Positions 9,985 to 19,777 of a stretch of 64,000 nt of DNA are shown here, one piece after another; within the stretch, counting starts at the first letter, position 1; the number at the start of each line of letters is the position of its first letter. A program made the position numbers and the translations under genes. The notes below the pieces were generated by a model. The model saw nothing but the letters and a program-made list of their open reading frames with translations. It did not search any database and was not told the DNA's origin. Source of the DNA: Leclercia sp. AS011 (GTDB taxonomy: Bacteria > Pseudomonadota > Gammaproteobacteria > Enterobacterales > Enterobacteriaceae); assembly GCF_037152535.1 (NCBI RefSeq), contig NZ_JBBCMA010000004.1, positions 1 through 64,000 of the forward strand. Reading direction: 5' to 3'.

Positions 9985-10632
9985 ATGGCGCGCAAAACGA
10001 AGGCCGAGGCGCAGAAGACACGCCTGTTGTTGATTGAAGCAGCGATAGAGCAGTTTGCCGCGCGGGGTGTGGCAAGCACCACGCTGACCGATATTGCTGA
10101 TGCCGCCAGCCTGACCCGGGGAGCCGTGTACTGGCATTTCAGCAGTAAGACGGAATTATTTAATGCCATCTGGCAGGAGCAATGTCCGCTGCGCGAAATC
10201 ATTCGTGGCCAGGTAGCAAATATGACAGACCATGATCCCTTATTTACTTTGCGTGAACTGTTTGTTACGGCTTTGCAATATATTGCCCGGGATCGTCGCC
10301 AGCGCACGTTATTGCAGATCCTCTATCACAAATGTGAATTTGAACAGGGCATGATTTCAGAATATGAAATTCGGGAGCGGATCGGCTTCAACTATGAAAA
10401 CGTTCGCCAGATTCTACAGAGATGCATTGCGGCAGGGCGTATTTCCACGCAGATCAATATCGACACCACGTTAATCGTTTTTCATGGCTTTTTTTGCGGG
10501 CTGATTAAAAACTGGTTAATGAGCCCGGAGAGGCTGGATCTGTATCAACAGGCTCCGGAGCTGGTGGATAACATCCTTTCGACGTTACCAGCAGCCCCGT
10601 TGCCGCATCGGATTTACGACGCCGCCTCATAG
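9985..10632 (+). CDS. acrS: TetR-family regulator AcrS (EnvR)
   Basis: A 215-aa TetR/AcrR-family repressor. The N-terminal helix-turn-helix is clear (GVASTTLTDIADAASLTRGAVYWHF, about residues 28-52), with an alpha-helical ligand-binding/dimer domain after it. LYHKCEF and NWLMSPE are shared with the AcrR/AcrS group. It is transcribed away from acrE, the usual arrangement. E. coli AcrS (220 aa) represses acrAB; identity with it looks moderate, so target choice may differ. The stop lies 14 bases from the convergent MHYT-domain gene. Confidence 0.88.
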   Translation: MARKTKAEAQKTRLLLIEAAIEQFAARGVASTTLTDIADAASLTRGAVYWHFSSKTELFNAIWQEQCPLREIIRGQVANMTDHDPLFTLRELFVTALQYIARDRRQRTLLQILYHKCEFEQGMISEYEIRERIGFNYENVRQILQRCIAAGRISTQINIDTTLIVFHGFFCGLIKNWLMSPERLDLYQQAPELVDNILSTLPAAPLPHRIYDAAS

Positions 10633-10646
10633 CGGCGGCGGCCCGG

Positions 10647-12728
10647 TCAGATTTGCTGCGCCAGCATGGCTTGCGGATTGTGGCTCAGGGCCTTAATGGT
10701 CTGCGCCGAAACCGGTTTACCCAGCAGATAACCTTGTAGGGTGTTACATCCCAGCTCGGTCAAAAATGTCTGCTGCTCTTCGGTTTCCACCCCCTCGGCA
10801 ACCACCTTCAGATTGAGGGTCTTTGCCAGTGCAACAATGGCAGAAACGATAGTGGCATCGTCACCCGCGCCGTTGAGATCCTTAACAAACGCCCGATCGA
10901 TTTTCAGCTCGCAGGCCGGCAGCTTTTTCAGGTACAGCAGGCTGGAATAACCCGTCCCAAAATCATCAATGGAGGCTTTCACGCCCGCTCTGGTCAGTTC
11001 GGTCAGCACCCGCACGCTCTCATCCGGGTTATTCATGGCCGTCGTTTCGGTCACTTCCAGGATCAGGGTATGGGGTGGGATCCGGTGTCGCGCCAGGCTG
11101 CTCATCACCGTCTCCACCAGCTGGGGCTGCTCAAACTGCAGCGTGGAGAGGTTTACCGCCATCGACCACTCGGTGTGCCCTTCAAGATGCCAGACGCGCA
11201 GCTGACGGCAGGCCTCATCGATCACCCAGTTGCCAACAGGAATAATCAGCCCGCTCTTTTCCGCCAGCGGCAGGAACTGGTCAGGGGATAACAGTCCTTG
11301 CGACGGATGTTGCCAGCGCAGCAGGGCTTCGAAGCCGACGATAGGGCCAGCCGGGGCCTGGAACTTTGGCTGATAAACCAGATGCAGCTCCTGGCGCTCC
11401 TGCGCCAGCCACAGATCGTTCATCAGCTGCAGCTGTTTCTGTGCCAGGGTGTTCATCGAAGGCTGGAAGAAGTGGTAGCCGTTACGCCCCATATGCTTGG
11501 TGTGGTACATGGCCGCATCGGCGTTAAACATCAGCTCCCGCTGGTTTTTGCCATCGTGCGGATAGATAGCAATCCCCACGCTGAGGGTCACCATCAGGTC
11601 GTACAGCTCAAGGCTGAAGGGCTGATCGATGACATGCACCAGGGCGCTGGCCAGCGACGCGGCATCGTTCGGGGTATCGATCTCGGCCAGCAGCACAAAC
11701 TCGTCGCCGCCAATACGGGCGAGGGTGTACTGGCCTTTCAGCGGCTGTTCCAGACGTTCGGTAACGGCAACCAGCAGCTTATCACCGGTATCATGTCCGT
11801 AGGCATCGTTGACGGCTTTGAAGCCGTCCAGATCCATAAACAGCAGCGCGAAGAGCTTTCCTTCGCGATCGGCTTTGTTAATGGCCTGATCGAGACGGTC
11901 CTCCAGCAGCACGCGGTTTGGCAGACGGGTCAGCGTGTCGTGCAGCGCCAGCTGCGCCAGTTCGCGGTTTGCTTCCGCCAGCGACGAGGCCAGAAGGGCG
12001 GTGCGGGCCTGCAGCCTGGCGTCAAACATCGACACCAGCAGCGTAATACCCAGAATAGAGAGCGCAACGACGCTTACTAGCACCGCCAGCCAGCTGCCGT
12101 TTACGCCCTGGTGATGCATATGGGCCTGCATCGGGAACTGGGCGGCCTTCATCCCCGTGTAGTGCATGCCGGCAATGGCGATGCCCATCAACATGGCGGC
12201 ACCCGCGCGCATCAGTGCGACCTGGGCGGCATCGCGACGCAGCCGAAAGGTGAGCCACAGGGCGGCCAGCGAGGCGAGCAGGGCAATGACCACCGACAGC
12301 GCCACCCAGCGCATATCCCAGACGATAGCAGGCTCAACCTGCAATGCTGCCATTCCGGTGTAGTGCATCGCCACGATGCCGGTGCCCAGAATAACGGCGC
12401 CGGTGAACAGGCGACGTCTGCGTAAGTGATCCCGGCTCACCAGCCAGAGGGCGAAGAGTGAGGCACCGATGGCGATGAACATCGAGAGAGCGGTCTGCAG
12501 CAGGTTGTAGTTCAGCCGCATGGAGATATCCATCGCCAGCATGCCGATAAAATGCATAGCCCAGATGCCGATGCCCATGGCGATACCACCGCCTGTCAGC
12601 CAGACACGTGCCGCAACGCCGGTGCTGCCGACAACCCGGCCTGCCATATTCAGGGCGGTGTAGGAGGCAAGAATGGCGACAACAAAAGAGATAACCACAA
12701 GAAGTTGGTCGTATTGGCTAACCAGCAT
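10647..12728 (-). CDS. MHYT-GGDEF-EAL c-di-GMP signalling protein
   Basis: A 693-aa membrane protein predicted to make and/or degrade cyclic di-GMP. Residues 1-235 form a seven-helix MHYT sensor with three characteristic motifs: AMHFIGM (57-63), AMHYTGM (120-126) and GMHYTGM (187-193). MHYT domains are thought to bind a metal and sense oxygen, CO or NO. A GGDEF domain follows with an intact GGDEF motif (340-344), so diguanylate cyclase activity is possible. The EAL domain is complete: GFEALLRW (E467), an Asn in VNLS, a Glu in LEVTE, DDFGTGYSSL, LKIDRAFV and VAEGVE. E. coli K-12 has no gene here. It is convergent with acrS and could be transcribed with no neighbour. No gene symbol is assigned. 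Confidence 0.9.
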   Translation of the reverse strand: MLVSQYDQLLVVISFVVAILASYTALNMAGRVVGSTGVAARVWLTGGGIAMGIGIWAMHFIGMLAMDISMRLNYNLLQTALSMFIAIGASLFALWLVSRDHLRRRRLFTGAVILGTGIVAMHYTGMAALQVEPAIVWDMRWVALSVVIALLASLAALWLTFRLRRDAAQVALMRAGAAMLMGIAIAGMHYTGMKAAQFPMQAHMHHQGVNGSWLAVLVSVVALSILGITLLVSMFDARLQARTALLASSLAEANRELAQLALHDTLTRLPNRVLLEDRLDQAINKADREGKLFALLFMDLDGFKAVNDAYGHDTGDKLLVAVTERLEQPLKGQYTLARIGGDEFVLLAEIDTPNDAASLASALVHVIDQPFSLELYDLMVTLSVGIAIYPHDGKNQRELMFNADAAMYHTKHMGRNGYHFFQPSMNTLAQKQLQLMNDLWLAQERQELHLVYQPKFQAPAGPIVGFEALLRWQHPSQGLLSPDQFLPLAEKSGLIIPVGNWVIDEACRQLRVWHLEGHTEWSMAVNLSTLQFEQPQLVETVMSSLARHRIPPHTLILEVTETTAMNNPDESVRVLTELTRAGVKASIDDFGTGYSSLLYLKKLPACELKIDRAFVKDLNGAGDDATIVSAIVALAKTLNLKVVAEGVETEEQQTFLTELGCNTLQGYLLGKPVSAQTIKALSHNPQAMLAQQI

Positions 12729-12855
12729 GTTCTCATCAACTCAAACGCAGGGAGGTATTACGTGATACCGGGTGAGACGGGCTGAGACATTAGCATCCAA
12801 CAAAGATGCCTCAAAGGCTTTTAAGCCCGCACAATTTTCGAGGGAAAGCAGGGAA

Positions 12856-13020
12856 TTAATCCAGATCCGCGCAGTTGATTAGCTTAAGGGGATTCACCGA
12901 ATTCATGTTGCGACATTTGTCCGTTTCGGTAGACATCAACTCAATCCACTGCATTATCAGCGCATCGAAAAGGAAAACGCTAATCGCGAAGACGACTAAC
13001 CACCCATACTTACGGATCAT
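12856..13020 (-). CDS. yhdU: Small membrane protein YhdU
   Basis: A 54-aa protein closely matching E. coli YhdU: MIRKYGWLVV, one membrane helix (about residues 6-25), then a hydrophilic tail with two cysteines (KCRN, NCADLD). The reading frame is open 46 codons further upstream. Only the part from 13020 is conserved, so that start is used. It lies downstream of fis on the same strand. Its function is unknown. Confidence 0.85.
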   Translation of the reverse strand: MIRKYGWLVVFAISVFLFDALIMQWIELMSTETDKCRNMNSVNPLKLINCADLD

Positions 13021-13160
13021 TCGGAGTTTCCCGGGACAAAGGAAAAGAGTGCAGGAAATATACACGAAAAATAGCGGCTGAGAAGTGGGCAGACCGATGT
13101 TTACGTTTCGGCTGTTAGCAGCGTGATGAGGGGAGCAAAACGGGGAAGGCGAGGGCATAA

Positions 13161-13195
13161 AAAAAGGCGCTTCCCCATGCCGGTTCGCGCCTTTT
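13161..13195 (-). terminator. dusB-fis terminator
   Basis: AAAAAGGCGC (13161-13170) pairs with GCGCCTTTTT (13187-13196) across a 16-base loop. On the minus strand the stem runs into a long T tract. It starts about 25 bases after the fis stop. Confidence 0.8.
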
Positions 13196-13220
13196 TAAAC
13201 AAGCATTTGGCTAATCGAAA

Positions 13221-13517
13221 TTAGTTCATGCCGTATTTTTTCAGTTTCTTACGCAGCGTACCACGGTTGATGCCCATCATCAGGGCAGCACGGGTCTGGT
13301 TACCACGGGTGTATTGCATCACCATGTCCAACAGGGGCTGTTCAACTTCAGCCAGTACCAGCTCATACAGGTCGTTAACGTCCTGACCATTCAGTTGAGC
13401 AAAATAGTTCTTCAGTGCCTGTTTAACCGAGTCACGCAGGGGCTTTTGAGTTACTTGATCCTGAGAGTTAACGGTGGAAACGGTCAGTACGTCAGAATTT
13501 ACGCGTTGTTCGAACAT
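13221..13517 (-). CDS. fis: DNA-binding protein Fis
   Basis: A nucleoid protein that bends DNA, activates rRNA/tRNA promoters and assists site-specific recombination. The 98 residues appear identical to E. coli Fis. The N-terminal beta-hairpin region ([17 protein letters not shown]) and the C-terminal helix-turn-helix ([20 protein letters not shown], about 73-92) are clear. It lies 23 bases after dusB in the conserved dusB-fis operon, whose growth-rate-controlled promoter is upstream of dusB. yhdJ, which follows fis in E. coli, is absent. Confidence 0.99.
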
Positions 13518-13540
13518 AGTTCTGTCAGCTCTTTATTTCA

Positions 13541-14506
13541 TTACGCAAGATTTTCGAAGTATGCCTCCAACGCCTCCAGCTGATCGCTGGCATCCTCTAT
13601 GGCGTTGAATGTGCGCCGAAACTGGTCATTTGGAGCGTGCTCCTGGAGATACCAGGAGACGTGTTTACGCGCAATTCGGTACCCTTTTGTCTGACCATAA
13701 AAGTCATGCAATTCCCGAACGTGCGAACAAAGCAAGCGCTTAACCTCTGCCAGCGGCAGCGGGGCAAGCAGCTCCCCAGTGTCCAGATAATGCTGGATTT
13801 CCCGAAAGATCCAGGGTCTTCCCTGAGCCGCACGTCCTATCATCAGAGCATCAGCTCCCGTATAGTCGAGCACAGCTCTGGCTTTAAGCGGGTCAGTAAT
13901 GTCGCCATTCGCGATAATCGGAATGGAAACTTTCTGCTTAACTGCCCGAATGCTGTCGTATTCAGCTTCGCCGTTGAACAAACAGGCGCGGGTGCGTCCA
14001 TGTATGGTCAGGGCCTGAATGCCACAATCTTCGGCCAGTTGGGCAATCTCTACACAGTTACGGTGATCCGGCGACCAACCCGTGCGAATCTTCAACGTAA
14101 CAGGAACGTCCACTGCGCTGACAACCGCCGTCAGGATGGACTTCACCTGGTCGGGGTATTGCAGAAGGGCTGAACCTGCAAGCTTGCGATTCACCTTTTT
14201 GGCCGGGCACCCCATATTGATATCAATAATCTGGGCACCACTTTCCACGTTAATACGCGCGGCGTCTGCCATCTCTTCAGGCACGCTTCCGGCGATTTGC
14301 ACGGTGCGGATACCTGGTTCGTCAATGTGCACCATCCGAAGACGGGATTTATCGCTTTCCCAAACCTGCGGGTTAGACGACATCATCTCGGAAACGGTTA
14401 AGCCTGCTCCCATCTCATAGCACAGCGTCCTGAAGGGCCGGTCTGTAATACCTGCCATAGGTGCTGCGATCAGGCGATTTCTGAGCTGGTGGTTTCCGAT
14501 GCGCAT
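13541..14506 (-). CDS. dusB: tRNA-dihydrouridine synthase B
   Basis: An FMN-dependent enzyme that reduces U17 in the tRNA D-loop to dihydrouridine using NADPH, 321 aa as in E. coli. The TIM-barrel start ([17 protein letters not shown]) and the catalytic cysteine in [12 protein letters not shown] (C100) are visible, as are ALTIHGRTR and IANGDI. It is the first gene of the dusB-fis operon. Its expression is thought to support fis translation. Confidence 0.98.
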   Translation of the reverse strand: MRIGNHQLRNRLIAAPMAGITDRPFRTLCYEMGAGLTVSEMMSSNPQVWESDKSRLRMVHIDEPGIRTVQIAGSVPEEMADAARINVESGAQIIDINMGCPAKKVNRKLAGSALLQYPDQVKSILTAVVSAVDVPVTLKIRTGWSPDHRNCVEIAQLAEDCGIQALTIHGRTRACLFNGEAEYDSIRAVKQKVSIPIIANGDITDPLKARAVLDYTGADALMIGRAAQGRPWIFREIQHYLDTGELLAPLPLAEVKRLLCSHVRELHDFYGQTKGYRIARKHVSWYLQEHAPNDQFRRTFNAIEDASDQLEALEAYFENLA

Positions 14507-14545
14507 GAGTTAAGAAATGACCATACTGTGACTGCAAGGCGGCGT

Positions 14546-14574
14546 ATCTTACGCATTTTTTGCACGAGATGAAA
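14546..14574 (-). promoter_or_regulatory. dusB-fis promoter
   Basis: On the minus strand: -35 TTTCAT (14569-14574), 17-base spacer, -10 TAAGAT (14546-14551), then the GC-rich discriminator ACGCCGCC and a C at the presumed start. This matches my memory of E. coli fis P, with one change in -10. The GC discriminator fits stringent and growth-rate control. The remainder of the 330-base gap (14575-14836) is AT-rich and likely holds Fis/IHF/CRP sites, which I could not place reliably. Confidence 0.8.
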
Positions 14575-14836
14575 GGCCAAACTTTGAACAATCACCTGTT
14601 GCAGATCATGGAATCACCGGCAAAGATTTGACCGGAGAAATATAAGCGATACAAATCATAAAGTTAATGAATTATGGCGATTTTATCGCCGCTTACAATT
14701 TCCCAAAACTTCTCGTTTTTTCTTAATGAATGAAACCTTTGAACGGGATAATCTGCTGTTTTTATCAGCAGATTTCCCCTGTTCTTTGCGATCTGCGTCG
14801 CATTTTAGAACATGATCGTTAGGGTCGGGAGGCGCA

Positions 14837-15577
14837 TTACTCCACCACAATCCGCCCATGCAGCGACTGTACCGGACGGTTATTAGCGTGGTGCAGCGTA
14901 TGGCTAAATTTTTCCAGCTGGTCGGCAGAGAGGGTCAGCGGATGTTTGAGTACGATCCAGGTTACGCCTTCTGAACATGGCGGAGTGGTCAGAGAGCCGC
15001 TGAATCGCCAGTAGGTTTTGTTATCAGGGAGCAATCTGTTCAAATCCAGCGCGGTGGCAAGGGTGGCTGACTGCCCCGCCTGAGCAGGCATCTTACGCCA
15101 GAGCTCTTCCAGCGCCTCATTTTTTGCGCCTTGATCAAACATCACCGCGACCACGACGAGCTCCCCTTCGGCATTGCTGTGCACCAGATGCATCTCCATC
15201 GCATATTTTTTACCGTGAATGGTGTTCTCACTGGGCGCGTGGAAGTGAAACTGTTGCAGTGTCCAGGTTTTTCCATCGAGGACGATGGTGTCGCGGGTAC
15301 TCTTTGCCTCGCCCGCCTGAATAGTATGGCCATTATTTATCAGCGTCGTCGGGCCATCTGTATAGTGCGTTTCCAGCGGTGTGAGATGCGCGTTGAGCGT
15401 GGAATCGATGTTTATAGGGGACTGATTCTTTCCGCTCAGGCAGGTCTTCCAGGCGTCATCGAGATTGCCCCAGTGCTCCGGAGAGCCTTCACCGTCGTAA
15501 CTCCAGTGTGAGGCGCAGGCTGAGGCAGAAACAAGGCTGAGTGCCAATAGCACACCCTTATGAATGATTGTCGGCAT
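14837..15577 (-). CDS. cah: Periplasmic alpha-class carbonic anhydrase
   Basis: Interconverts CO2 and bicarbonate, probably in the periplasm. At 246 aa it has a Sec signal peptide ending near SACAS (residues 19-23). All three zinc-ligand histidines are present: H111 and H113 in QFHFHAPSE and H130 in EMHLVH. GKNQSPINID and the active-site threonine loop SLTTPPCSEGV are also seen. Cys46 and the Cys of PPCSEG can form the usual disulfide. E. coli K-12 has no copy between prmA and dusB. The name cah is used for such bacterial enzymes. Confidence 0.93.
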   Translation of the reverse strand: MPTIIHKGVLLALSLVSASACASHWSYDGEGSPEHWGNLDDAWKTCLSGKNQSPINIDSTLNAHLTPLETHYTDGPTTLINNGHTIQAGEAKSTRDTIVLDGKTWTLQQFHFHAPSENTIHGKKYAMEMHLVHSNAEGELVVVAVMFDQGAKNEALEELWRKMPAQAGQSATLATALDLNRLLPDNKTYWRFSGSLTTPPCSEGVTWIVLKHPLTLSADQLEKFSHTLHHANNRPVQSLHGRIVVE

Positions 15578-15682
15578 AATATTCTTCCATTGAATAATTA
15601 ATAATGAAAACAGCAGGTTAAAAATGGAAGAGACAGTTTACCGGAGAGGGTGCGTTTGCTGATGTACAAATTGCGGGGAAAT

Positions 15683-15704
15683 CGCGTGGTCTGACGACCA
15701 CGCG
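15683..15704 (-). terminator. Hairpin after prmA
   Basis: A perfect 9-bp stem CGCGTGGTC/GACCACGCG with a TGAC loop begins 8 bases after the prmA stop. The minus-strand tail is only weakly T-rich (ATTTCCCC), so termination may be partial. Confidence 0.5.
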
Positions 15705-15711
15705 GCATGGA

Positions 15712-16611
15712 TTACTTTTTACGGCCGGTAATGCGACACCACTCTTCTTTTTCAACCACCGGGTCGAGTGCAAAGAGATCGGCGTAGGCTTCGCATACGC
15801 TTTCAGCCTGGCTGGCAAGAATACCGGAAAGCCCCAGCAGACCGCCCTCAACGGGCAGACCGCCCTCAACGGGCAGGACGCTGATTAACGGTGCCAGCTC
15901 GCGTAACGGGCCGGCCAGGATGTTGGCGACCACTACATCGGCTTTCATCACTGCAGGCTGGTCATTCGGCAGGTAGAGCTCAAGACGATCGGAGACGCCG
16001 TTGCGCTGGGCGTTATCGCGGCTGGCCTGAATCGCCTGCGGATCGATGTCGATCCCGATCGCTCTCGCCGCGCCCAGCTTCAGGGCGGCGATAGCGAGGA
16101 TCCCGGATCCACAGCCAAAGTCGATCACCGTTTTACCGTCCAGATCCAGACCATCCAGCCACTGCAGGCAGAGGGAGGTGGTCGGGTGGGTGCCGGTACC
16201 AAAGGCCAGGCCCGGATCGAGCATCACGTTAACGGCGTTTTCGTCCGGTACGTCGCGCCAGCTCGGGCAGATCCACAGACGCTTACCGAACTGCATCGGG
16301 TGGAAGTTATCCATCCACTCGCGCTCCCAGTCCTTGTCTTCCAGCTGCTCAATTTTGTGCGCGAAGCCGGTGCCCAGCAGCGGATGATTTTCCAGAATCG
16401 CGACCACTTCGGCCATATCGGTTTCGGCATCAAACAGGCCGATGACATCGGTGTCGCCCCACAGGCGGGTTTCACCCGGCAGCGGTTCAAACACCGGTGT
16501 GTCATGGGTGTCCTGGAAAGTAACAGAGACCGCTCCGGCCTCTACCAGCGCATCACTCAGCTCTTCGGCGTTCGCGCCGGTCGTATTCAGTTTTAGTTGG
16601 ATCCACGGCAT
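15712..16611 (-). CDS. prmA: Ribosomal protein L11 methyltransferase
   Basis: An SAM-dependent enzyme that trimethylates lysines and the N-terminus of ribosomal protein L11. Residues 1-60 form the substrate-recognition domain; the SAM motif is [12 protein letters not shown] (163-174), and [10 protein letters not shown] (227-236) carries the Asn-containing active-site motif. Length is 299 aa against 293 in E. coli. The six extra residues are a repeated LPVEGG (246-251 and 252-257) caused by an 18-bp tandem duplication. It follows panF by 11 bases, in the yhdT-panF-prmA operon. Confidence 0.97.
   Translation of the reverse strand: MPWIQLKLNTTGANAEELSDALVEAGAVSVTFQDTHDTPVFEPLPGETRLWGDTDVIGLFDAETDMAEVVAILENHPLLGTGFAHKIEQLEDKDWEREWMDNFHPMQFGKRLWICPSWRDVPDENAVNVMLDPGLAFGTGTHPTTSLCLQWLDGLDLDGKTVIDFGCGSGILAIAALKLGAARAIGIDIDPQAIQASRDNAQRNGVSDRLELYLPNDQPAVMKADVVVANILAGPLRELAPLISVLPVEGGLPVEGGLLGLSGILASQAESVCEAYADLFALDPVVEKEEWCRITGRKK
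15841..15876. repeat. 18-bp tandem duplication inside prmA
   Basis: Two exact copies of ACCGCCCTCAACGGGCAG (15841-15858, 15859-15876), preceded by a CAG that extends the repeat to 39 bases. The insertion keeps the frame and adds LPVEGG to PrmA. Confidence 0.95.
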
Positions 16612-16622
16612 GGCAAAACTCT

Positions 16623-18074
16623 TTATTTATCAGTAGAAATCACGGCTGCCTGCGGCAGGGATTGACCGAAACGGTTCCCTATCACAAACGCCAGCAAACT
16701 TAGCAGTAGCGAGGGCACTATCGGGTGAAAGCCCAGGTACTGAATTTTAAAGGAGGCGAGCACGGCATACAGCACGCCACCGACGATCATCGCGCTCAGG
16801 GCACCGGCCGCGTTAGCACGCTCCCAGTACAGGCCCAGCACCAGCGGCCAGAGGAACACCGCTTCCAGACCCCCAAACGCTAGCAGGTTCAGCCAGATGA
16901 TCATCTCAGGCGGCTTCCACGCGGCCAGCAGCAGCAGCGCCCCCAACACCAGGGTGATGATGGCGGACATCCGCTTCAGACGTCGCTCATTTTCCATCTG
17001 ATCCGGACGCATGTTCAGGTAGAGATCTTTAATGATCGTAGCGGAACTTTGCAGCAGCTGGGCGTTAATTGTCGACATGATTGCCGCCATAGGGGCCGCA
17101 AGGAAGATCCCGGCCGCGAACGGCGGCAGCACTTTTACCATCAGGGTCGGGATGACCAGATCCGGCACGGTTAAGTCCGGGATGACTGCCCGACCCAGCG
17201 CCCCGGCCAGATGCATACCGAGCATCAGAATGGCTACGACGATGGTGCCGATGATAATCCCCCGGTGCACTGCCTTGCTGTCCTTATAGGAGATGCAGCG
17301 TACGGCCGTATGCGGCAGGCCAATCACCCCGAAACAGACCAGCACCCAGAAGGAGGTCATAAAGGTAGGAGAGAGAATGTCATCTGCGCCCTGCGGCGAC
17401 ACCAGCTTGGGATCGATGGTTTGCAGCGTTTCCACCGCATGGGTTAACCCGCCCGCCGCATGCACTACGCCCACCAGCAACACAATAGTGCCAATCAGCA
17501 TCACCATGCCCTGCATGGTGTCATTGAGCACGCTGGCGCGGAATCCGCCAAAGGCGGTATAGAGCGCGATACTGATACCAAAAATCAGCAGCCCCGTTTC
17601 GTAAGGGATCCCGGCGGCGGTCTCAAGCAGGCGCGCGCCACCGATAAACTGCACGGTCATGGCACCGATAAAGGCGACCAGCAGGCTCAGGCTGGCCAGC
17701 CAGACCAGCAGACGGCTCTGATAGCGGGCAAACAGCATGTCGTTGAGGGTCACCGCGTTATAGCGGCGCGCCAGAATCGCGAACTTTTTCCCGAGAATAC
17801 CCAGCGAGAGCCAGACGGCGGGGAGCTGGATCATCGCCAGCAGTACCCAGCCCAGCCCGTATTTATAGGCCGCACCCGGGCCGCCAATAAAGGAGCTGGC
17901 ACTGATATATGTGGCGGTCAGGGTCATCGCCAGCACAATACCGCCCATCGAGCGGCTGCCGAGGAAATACTCGTTCAGGAAGGTGCCCGTCGTTCTTTTA
18001 CGCATGGCGTAAACGGACAGGCCAAAAACAACAAACAGATACGCGACAAGGGGCAGGATCACTTCAAGCTGCAT
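16623..18074 (-). CDS. panF: Sodium/pantothenate symporter PanF
   Basis: An inner-membrane sodium:solute symporter that imports pantothenate, the coenzyme A precursor. It is 483 aa as in E. coli. The SSS-family features [29 protein letters not shown] and the [22 protein letters not shown] segment are visible, with about a dozen membrane helices. An ATG nine bases upstream abuts GGAGG directly, so the MQLEV start at 18074, nine bases from GGAGG, is preferred. Its first codons overlap the end of yhdT, implying coupled translation. Confidence 0.97.
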   Translation of the reverse strand: MQLEVILPLVAYLFVVFGLSVYAMRKRTTGTFLNEYFLGSRSMGGIVLAMTLTATYISASSFIGGPGAAYKYGLGWVLLAMIQLPAVWLSLGILGKKFAILARRYNAVTLNDMLFARYQSRLLVWLASLSLLVAFIGAMTVQFIGGARLLETAAGIPYETGLLIFGISIALYTAFGGFRASVLNDTMQGMVMLIGTIVLLVGVVHAAGGLTHAVETLQTIDPKLVSPQGADDILSPTFMTSFWVLVCFGVIGLPHTAVRCISYKDSKAVHRGIIIGTIVVAILMLGMHLAGALGRAVIPDLTVPDLVIPTLMVKVLPPFAAGIFLAAPMAAIMSTINAQLLQSSATIIKDLYLNMRPDQMENERRLKRMSAIITLVLGALLLLAAWKPPEMIIWLNLLAFGGLEAVFLWPLVLGLYWERANAAGALSAMIVGGVLYAVLASFKIQYLGFHPIVPSLLLSLLAFVIGNRFGQSLPQAAVISTDK

Positions 18075-18309
18075 TATCGTCATCCTCCAGCGGAATATCG
18101 CGATAGATGAATTTCACCATCGCCCAACAGAGCAGAATAAACACCAGCGGGATCAGCAGGCAGGCCATCTCAAACCAGTGCGGCAGACCGGTGATGCCGA
18201 TAGCAGAGTCAGGTATGTAAGCGGTTACTAACCACGCGGCGAGATAGAGAAGGGTTAACCACAGCGCCCAGCGCGCTTCTTTGTGGGCCTGAACAAAACG
18301 TTTGTCCAT
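18064..18309 (-). CDS. yhdT: DUF997 membrane protein YhdT
   Basis: An 81-aa protein with two predicted membrane helices (about 13-32 and 48-68) and an acidic tail EDDDNAA. It precedes and overlaps panF by 11 bases, as small partners of SSS symporters often do. Its function is unknown; a role as a PanF accessory subunit is inferred only from the overlap. Confidence 0.92.
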   Translation of the reverse strand: MDKRFVQAHKEARWALWLTLLYLAAWLVTAYIPDSAIGITGLPHWFEMACLLIPLVFILLCWAMVKFIYRDIPLEDDDNAA

Positions 18310-18377
18310 TTTTTGTCCCTTGTGGATGAAGAAAGCGGGGATTGTACATGATGGGGCTCTCCAGTCCCCAAAAATAA

Positions 18378-18402
18378 AAAAGGCCGGATAATCCGGCCTT
18401 TT
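18378..18402 (-). terminator. accBC terminator
   Basis: AAAAGGCCGGA (18378-18388) pairs with TCCGGCCTTTT (18392-18402) on a TAA loop. On the minus strand it reads into TTTTTATTTTT. It lies 15 bases after the accC stop and upstream of yhdT. Confidence 0.92.
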
Positions 18403-18417
18403 AGCAAAGATGCTCTA

Positions 18418-19767
18418 TTACTTCTCGTTCAGACCGAGTTTCTTCTCCAGATAGTGGATGTTGGTGCCACCATGCTGGAAGTTCTCGTCGGTCATAATAC
18501 GCATCTGCAGATCGACGTTGGTTTTAATACCGTCGATGATCAGCTCCTGCAGGGCGTTCTTCATGCGGGCAATCGCCACGTCACGGGATTCGCCGTAGCA
18601 GATCAGCTTGCCGATCATGGAGTCATAGTACGGCGGTACGGTGTAACCGGCGTAGATATGGGACTCCCAGCGTACACCAAAGCCACCCGGCGCGTGGAAA
18701 CGCGTGATTTTACCCGGGCTCGGCAGGAAGGTGTTCGGGTCTTCGGCGTTGATACGGCACTCTACCGCATGGCCTTTCACCACAACTTCTTCCTGCTTGA
18801 TGGAGAGCGGTTGACCCGCTGCGATACGCAGCTGCTCTTTGATCAGGTCAACGCCGGTAATCATTTCGGTAACCGGGTGTTCAACCTGAATACGGGTGTT
18901 CATCTCAATGAAGTAGAACTCGCCGTTTTCGAACAGGAACTCGAAGGTACCTGCCCCGCGATAGCCGATATCGACACAGGCTTTAGAGCAACGCTCGCCG
19001 ATGTAGCGACGCAGTTCCGGCGTGATGCCCGGTGCTGGTGCCTCTTCGACTACTTTCTGGTGACGACGCTGCATGGAGCAGTCACGTTCTGCCAGATAGA
19101 TGGCGTTACCCTGACCGTCTGCCAGCACCTGAATTTCGATGTGGCGTGGGTTTTCCAGGTATTTTTCCATGTACACCATGTCATTGCTGAAAGCGGCTTT
19201 CGCTTCAGCTTTGGTCATGGAGATGGACTGAGCCAGTTCAGCATCGCTGCGCACAACGCGCATACCGCGACCGCCGCCGCCGCCGGACGCCTTGATGATA
19301 ACCGGGTAGCCAATGCGTTTCGCATGAGCACGGTTAGCATCCATGTCGTCGGTCAGAGGGCCGTCGGAGCCCGGTACGGTTGGAACACCGGCTTTTTTCA
19401 TTGCGGTGATTGCAGACACTTTGTCGCCCATCAGGCGGATGGTGTCGGCTTTCGGGCCGATGAAGATAAAGCCAGAACGTTCTACCTGTTCAGCAAAGTT
19501 GGCGTTCTCAGAGAGGAAGCCATAACCCGGGTGAATCGCTACCGCGCCAGTGATCTCAGCGGCGCTGATGATAGCCGGGATGTTCAGATAGCTTTTTACG
19601 GACGGAGCCGGGCCAATACAGACCGTCTCATCCGCCAGTAATACGTGTTTCAGATCGCGGTCCGCGCTTGAGTGCACGGCGACAGTCTTGATGCCCAGCT
19701 CTTTACAGGCACGAAGAATACGCAGAGCGATCTCGCCGCGGTTGGCGATAACAATTTTATCCAGCAT
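18418..19767 (-). CDS. accC: Biotin carboxylase, acetyl-CoA carboxylase subunit
   Basis: Carboxylates the biotin of AccB using ATP and bicarbonate, the first half-reaction of malonyl-CoA synthesis for fatty acids. It is 449 aa, as in E. coli. The ATP-grasp fold shows the glycine-rich loop [12 protein letters not shown] and the catalytic segments [14 protein letters not shown] and ECRINAEDP. The start at 19767 ([16 protein letters not shown]) is the conserved one. It follows accB by 10 bases in the accBC operon. Confidence 0.99.
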   Translation of the reverse strand: MLDKIVIANRGEIALRILRACKELGIKTVAVHSSADRDLKHVLLADETVCIGPAPSVKSYLNIPAIISAAEITGAVAIHPGYGFLSENANFAEQVERSGFIFIGPKADTIRLMGDKVSAITAMKKAGVPTVPGSDGPLTDDMDANRAHAKRIGYPVIIKASGGGGGRGMRVVRSDAELAQSISMTKAEAKAAFSNDMVYMEKYLENPRHIEIQVLADGQGNAIYLAERDCSMQRRHQKVVEEAPAPGITPELRRYIGERCSKACVDIGYRGAGTFEFLFENGEFYFIEMNTRIQVEHPVTEMITGVDLIKEQLRIAAGQPLSIKQEEVVVKGHAVECRINAEDPNTFLPSPGKITRFHAPGGFGVRWESHIYAGYTVPPYYDSMIGKLICYGESRDVAIARMKNALQELIIDGIKTNVDLQMRIMTDENFQHGGTNIHYLEKKLGLNEK

Positions 19768-19777
19768 GTTCGCCTCG

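Noticed and set aside
13021..13158. N-terminal extension of yhdU by 46 codons
   Set aside because: Only the part from 13020 resembles known YhdU; the extension is not like a protein family and the gene length from 13020 fits.
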